A DNA stretch of 8,485 nucleotides from Candidatus Aminicenantota bacterium (lineage in GTDB: Bacteria; Acidobacteriota; Aminicenantia; UBA2199), in assembly GCA_029939015.1 (NCBI GenBank), contig JAOZTV010000124.1, forward strand, positions 1-8,485, read 5' to 3'. The position numbers were made by a program, and so were the translations under genes. Positions 5,981 through 8,485 of the stretch are shown here, piece by piece. The notes beneath the pieces are model-generated. The model was not told where the DNA came from. It searched no databases and worked only from the letters and a program-made list of their open reading frames with translations. Each line of letters opens with the position of its first letter. The first letter of the stretch is position 1.

Positions 5981-7240
5981 ATGAAAAAAGTATTATTAAG
6001 TTTGATAGTTATAATTTTTATTTCAAGTATTTATGCTGAAAATAAAGAAAAACCAAAGAAATTACCTCGTGTAGAAGTACATAAAATAAATGATCAATTT
6101 ACAAAATTTACAGTATTCTGGTCTGGTTATTTTGTAAATGCACTAGCTTTTGATGGACCAGACGGATTAGTTCTTGTTGATACAGGAATAGCTGATACCG
6201 GCAAAGAATTAAAAAAAAAGATATTAAAACTTTATAAAAAGAGTCCAAAGTATATAATAAATACTCATGAACATGTTGATCATACTGGTGCAAATAATGT
6301 TTTTGGTATGGCACCCATTATTATTTCCCATAAAACAATGAGAAAGACTATGGTAGAGGACTTCATATTAAGTGAATATGGCTCAGATTCTTTGCCGGAT
6401 ATGTGTTTTGAGAATGAATTGGTTTTACATTTAAATGGAGAAGAAATAATACTTAAGAGTTTTACAGGTAGCCATACTGAAAGTGATATAATAGTTCATT
6501 TCAAAAATGCAAAAATTATTGCAACCGGTGATCTTGTTTATAAAAAAGCATTTCCCTCTTTCTCTGCTTATGCAGGTGATGTTTTTAAATATGGAGAGAT
6601 TGTGAGCAAACTTGCCAAATATTGTCCGAAAGATGTTATATTGATTAATGGCCATACTAGTGATAGTAATTATAATGATTTGATTGATTACAAAAACATG
6701 CTTATTGAAACTTTAGCAATAACTAAAAAAACTTTTAATAATAAAGAAGGTATGGAATATCTTAAAAACAAAGGTATAATTGAGAAATGGAAGAAATGGG
6801 AAAAAGAAGGTTATGTACGTGCAAATAGTTGGTTTAAAGATAATTTAGATGTTCTAAAAAATACAGGACCAAAGAAAATAATTATTACCAGATATCTATA
6901 TAATGCCTTAAAGAAAAAAGGTATAAAAGGGTTTTTCTCAGAATATGAAAAATACAAAAATAGTCCAGATGTTAAAAAATATGATATGACATATTTTGAA
7001 TTTGGAGGTTTTGGAGATTATTTTGAGAGAAAAAAAGATTTTCAAGCTGCTGAAAAAATTTATTTATATGGATTAAAGGAATATCCTAAAGAAAAATATG
7101 CTTATTTTTATCTTATTAAATTTTATATGAATCAAAATAAAAATAAACTTGCATTAAAATATGCTAAAAAAATGCTTATAATTGCACCAGAAAACAAATG
7201 GGTAAAACGGAAGCTCAAAGAATTGAAGAATATGAAGTGA
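5981..7240 (+). CDS. Exported metallo-beta-lactamase-fold hydrolase with TPR-like tail
   Basis: 419 residues; ATG 5981 is 6 nt after AAAAGGAG (5967-5974). Residues 1-19 are a signal peptide (MKKVLLSLIVIIFISSIYA), cleaved before ENKEK, so the enzyme works outside the cytoplasm. Residues about 30-250 are a metallo-beta-lactamase fold: VLVDTG (65-69), the zinc motif H96-x-H98-x-D100-H101 (NTHEHVDHTGANN), H165 (GSHTESD), D184 (ATGDLVY) and H225 (INGHTSD). All expected metal ligands are present, so it should bind two metals and hydrolyse a substrate that cannot be named from sequence. The pattern resembles general MBL hydrolases rather than a specific class of antibiotic-degrading enzyme. Residues about 339-418 contain helix pairs with TPR character (AAEKIYLYGLKEYPKEKYAYFYLIKFY, ALKYAKKMLIIAPEN), probably for protein binding. 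It carries operator copy 3 and is followed 16 nt later by a small membrane peptide gene. Confidence 0.87.
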   Translation: MKKVLLSLIVIIFISSIYAENKEKPKKLPRVEVHKINDQFTKFTVFWSGYFVNALAFDGPDGLVLVDTGIADTGKELKKKILKLYKKSPKYIINTHEHVDHTGANNVFGMAPIIISHKTMRKTMVEDFILSEYGSDSLPDMCFENELVLHLNGEEIILKSFTGSHTESDIIVHFKNAKIIATGDLVYKKAFPSFSAYAGDVFKYGEIVSKLAKYCPKDVILINGHTSDSNYNDLIDYKNMLIETLAITKKTFNNKEGMEYLKNKGIIEKWKKWEKEGYVRANSWFKDNLDVLKNTGPKKIIITRYLYNALKKKGIKGFFSEYEKYKNSPDVKKYDMTYFEFGGFGDYFERKKDFQAAEKIYLYGLKEYPKEKYAYFYLIKFYMNQNKNKLALKYAKKMLIIAPENKWVKRKLKELKNMK

Positions 7241-7256
7241 AAAGAGGTCTAAGTAT

Positions 7257-7382
7257 ATGGGATATAAGAGCATGAGTTTAGTAAATAGATTTAAAAAATA
7301 TATTTATCCAATGGATATCAGTGACATTATTGTTGTTGCTATTGCTACAACAATTCTATATATACTTATACTTTCTCTTTAG
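7257..7382 (+). CDS. 41-residue single-span membrane peptide
   Basis: ATG 7257 follows AAAGAGGT (7241-7248) by 8 nt and starts 16 nt after the stop of the hydrolase gene, so the two are likely co-transcribed. The product starts MGYKSMSLVNRFKKYIYP, a basic, short amphipathic segment, and residues about 22-41 (ISDIIVVAIATTILYILILS and a last leucine) form one hydrophobic helix ending at the C-terminus (TAG 7380-7382). Positive residues precede the helix, which predicts the N-terminus inside the cell. I know no family for it. Possible roles are a regulator or partner of the exported hydrolase, a small stress or toxin-like membrane peptide, or a C-tail anchor. Because the stretch is AT-rich, a chance frame is possible, but ribosome-binding site, spacing and clean basic-plus-hydrophobic design favour a real gene. 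Confidence 0.6.
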   Translation: MGYKSMSLVNRFKKYIYPMDISDIIVVAIATTILYILILSL

Positions 7383-7407
7383 AAATTAATCATAGCTTAA
7401 TTGAGAA

Positions 7408-7445
7408 TTACATTTGTCACTTAATTGTAAATGTGACAAAAGTCA
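7408..7445 (+). promoter_or_regulatory. Shared operator, copy 4, with an extra palindrome (upstream of LytTR)
   Basis: TTACATTTGTCA (7408-7419) matches the palindrome with one change, AATGTGAC follows at 7430 (22 nt from its start), and a second palindrome TGACAAAAGTCA (7434-7445) overlaps it, 26 nt start to start. TTTGTCAC (7413-7420) and GTGACAAA (7433-7440) form an exact 8-bp inverted repeat. This is the densest cluster of the motif in the window and sits before the operon coding for two DNA-binding proteins, as expected for autoregulation. Confidence 0.7.
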
Positions 7446-7539
7446 GTTTAAAAAACCATTTTATTGTTCTATATTATGATTTGTTGGATTTACCAATGGT
7501 TTTAGGTTTTATTTATTAAGTCATTTTAAGGAGTATTAA

Positions 7540-7869
7540 ATGGAAAAATTTTTAGTAAAGGTTGGAAGGAATTATCATTTCTTTGATAAAGAAGAGATAG
7601 ATTGGATAGAATCAGATGGGAATTATCTTAAAATTTTCATAGGTGATGAGTCTTATATTCTACGAATGACTTTAAAAACTGTTGAACAAAAGCTTAATAC
7701 AAATTTTTTTATGAGAATTAATAGATCAACCATTATCAATACAAATAGGATTAAACAACTTTTAGATATAAATAAAAGTGAGTTTACTGTTGTTTTAGAT
7801 AATGAAAGGACTTTAAAATGGGGGAGACATTATAAAAAAAATCTCTCAAAGTTTTTAAAATTAAATTAA
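7540..7869 (+). CDS. Stand-alone LytTR DNA-binding protein
   Basis: 109 residues, nearly all of them one LytTR domain (about residues 5-105). ATG 7540 follows AAGGAG (7528-7533) by 6 nt. Family landmarks are IDWIESDGNYLKIFI, the YILRMTLKTVEQKL segment, FFMRINRSTIINTNRIKQL and a closing strand with GRHYKKNLSKF. LytTR domains bind DNA through beta strands, usually as the output of a response regulator; here no receiver, sensor or membrane part is attached. The protein is cytoplasmic and presumably a dimer on DNA. It is followed 13 nt later by the Fis-type gene, so both are made together, and its upstream region carries operator copy 4 and an extra palindrome. Classical LytTR sites are direct repeats, so the palindromic operator is not an obvious LytTR target. 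Confidence 0.9.
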   Translation: MEKFLVKVGRNYHFFDKEEIDWIESDGNYLKIFIGDESYILRMTLKTVEQKLNTNFFMRINRSTIINTNRIKQLLDINKSEFTVVLDNERTLKWGRHYKKNLSKFLKLN

Positions 7870-7882
7870 AAAGGAGATTAAA

Positions 7883-8203
7883 ATGAAAAAAAAATTAAAT
7901 ACTTTAAACAATCTTAAAATAGAAAAGTCTGAAAAATTGATAGATTCAATAATTATTGATTTTATTATTAAAAATGTAAATAAAGCAGATGTACCATTAA
8001 AAACTTTTATGAATAATTTTGAAGAGAGAATTATTTTAACTTCTTTAAAACTTTCTAATGGAAATCAAAGAGTGGCTGCAAGTCTGCTTGGAGTTGGTCA
8101 TACAACCTTAAATGAAAAGATAAAAAAATATAAATTAAAAAATACATATATAAAAATTGATATCATAAAAAACATAGAAAGAGATTTTAAGAATATTATT
8201 TAA
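7883..8203 (+). CDS. Small Fis-type (HTH_8) DNA-binding protein
   Basis: 106 residues; ATG 7883 follows AAGGAG (7871-7876) by 6 nt. Residues about 46-86 match the Fis/NtrC C-terminal helix-turn-helix: EERIILTSLKLSNGNQRVAASLLGVG then HTTLNEKIKKYKL, with the diagnostic 'NGNQRVAA-LLG' and 'TTL--K-KKY' parts. NtrC-family activators normally carry this domain behind an AAA+ sigma-54 activation domain; here there is none, so the protein is closer to a stand-alone Fis-like nucleoid/DNA-bending protein or an orphan DNA-binding subunit. The N-terminal 45 residues are helical and lysine-rich and probably dimerise; the last 20 are of unknown role. It is co-transcribed with the LytTR gene and lies 230 nt before a sigma-54 promoter, which suggests, without proof, a role in enhancer binding or DNA architecture. 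Confidence 0.85.
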   Translation: MKKKLNTLNNLKIEKSEKLIDSIIIDFIIKNVNKADVPLKTFMNNFEERIILTSLKLSNGNQRVAASLLGVGHTTLNEKIKKYKLKNTYIKIDIIKNIERDFKNII

Positions 8204-8218
8204 CTCACACCCCAAGCT

Positions 8219-8255
8219 CATATATTTTGGATTAAATTCAAATATATGGTTTTTT
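8219..8255 (+). terminator. Candidate rho-independent terminator after the LytTR/Fis operon
   Basis: CATATATTT (8219-8227) pairs exactly with AAATATATG (8240-8248) around a 12-nt loop and is followed by G and six T (8250-8255). It starts 15 nt after the Fis-type gene's stop. The stem is AT-rich and so weak, but position and T tract fit a terminator. Confidence 0.5.
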
Positions 8256-8379
8256 CCATGCAAAATGTTATAAACAAAAAATTTACCTAATACATCCAGT
8301 TGCGACTAATCACAAAAAATGGGATTTATTCTAATTAAAATAAACATGAAATCACAAAACCTCTGAAAAAAATATCAAT

Positions 8380-8395
8380 TGGCATTAAAACTGCA
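8380..8395 (+). promoter_or_regulatory. Sigma-54 (-24/-12) promoter
   Basis: TGGCATTAAAACTGCA has the invariant GG (8381-8382) and GC (8393-8394) with exactly ten bases between, and matches TGGCAC-N5-TTGCA except for two tolerated positions. Transcription should begin near 8406, giving a leader of about 28 nt with AAAAGGAGG before the ATG at 8434. Sigma-54 promoters need an AAA+ activator, which is not encoded in this window. No copy of the shared TGACA-TGTCA palindrome is seen in the 8204-8379 stretch. Confidence 0.72.
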
Positions 8396-8433
8396 AGTAT
8401 ATAGTGTAAAAAAAATGCATAAAAGGAGGAAAT

Positions 8434-8485
8434 ATGAAAATGCAAAAAATGTTTTTTGTAGTTTTGCTTATTGCTTTATTGTCAA
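8434..8485 (+). CDS. Start of an exported protein, cut by the window edge
   Basis: ATG 8434 follows AGGAGG (8424-8429) by 4 nt; ATG 8440, 10 nt away, is an alternative. The 17 visible codons read MKMQKMFFVVLLIALLS, a typical signal peptide. The rest lies beyond the window and the function cannot be told. It is the apparent target of the sigma-54 promoter at 8380-8395. Confidence 0.7.
   Translation, partial: MKMQKMFFVVLLIALLS

Noticed and set aside
6108..6655. Minus-strand open frames inside the hydrolase gene (6108-6314 and 6431-6655)
   Set aside because: They are antisense to a gene with intact zinc motifs, and their products have low-complexity composition without domains.
7485..7500. TGGATTTACCAATGGT, a GG-N10-GG sequence before the LytTR gene
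   Set aside because: Spacing fits sigma-54 but both elements deviate at several conserved positions; likely chance in this sequence.

Overview
The window is AT-rich bacterial DNA (G+C looks well under one third). Almost every gene has a clear Shine-Dalgarno sequence (AAGGAG/AGGAGG) 4-8 nt before its start, which argues against Bacteroidota even though the protein families (two-component-regulator propellers, 6-bladed beta-propellers, LytTR) are common there. Secreted propeller and TPR proteins beside NtrC/Fis-type regulation and a near-consensus sigma-54 promoter suggest a Gram-negative-like, poorly characterised lineage such as Candidatus Aminicenantes or a relative. That taxonomic guess is inference and weak.

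Layout. The left end (1-1279) is a minus-strand unit: a secreted protein with a Kre9/KNH-like N-terminal domain and CARDB-like beta domains (80-1279), then, 30 nt downstream, the start of another secreted protein cut by the window edge (1-49). From about 1460 everything reads on the plus strand: a 5'-truncated remnant of a beta-propeller gene (1462-1764); an intact secreted 6-bladed beta-propeller protein (1914-2942); a 922-residue membrane-tethered regulator with 14 propeller blades, a Y_Y_Y domain, one membrane helix and a LuxR-type helix-turn-helix (3095-5863); an exported metallo-beta-lactamase-fold hydrolase with a TPR-like tail (5981-7240); a previously easy-to-miss 41-residue membrane peptide (7257-7382); and a two-gene regulatory operon coding for a stand-alone LytTR DNA-binding protein (7540-7869) and a small Fis-type helix-turn-helix protein (7883-8203). 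The right end holds a candidate terminator, a near-consensus sigma-54 promoter (8380-8395) and the start of another exported protein (8434 to the edge).

How the genes may work together. The four intergenic regions before the genes at 1914, 3095, 5981 and 7540 all carry the same operator: a 12-bp palindrome TGACA-TT/AA-TGTCA (perfect in two, one mismatch in two), followed at a fixed distance (start to start 21-22 nt) by AATG(T). This is the strongest unifying signal. It ties a secreted propeller, a transmembrane sensor-regulator, an exported hydrolase plus small membrane peptide, and the LytTR/Fis operon into one probable regulon. The unit at the left end and the gene at the right end lack this operator. 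The regulator that reads it is not proved; the LytTR/Fis pair, whose own promoter carries the site, and the LuxR-tailed protein are local candidates, and a CRP/FNR-type protein encoded elsewhere is an alternative.
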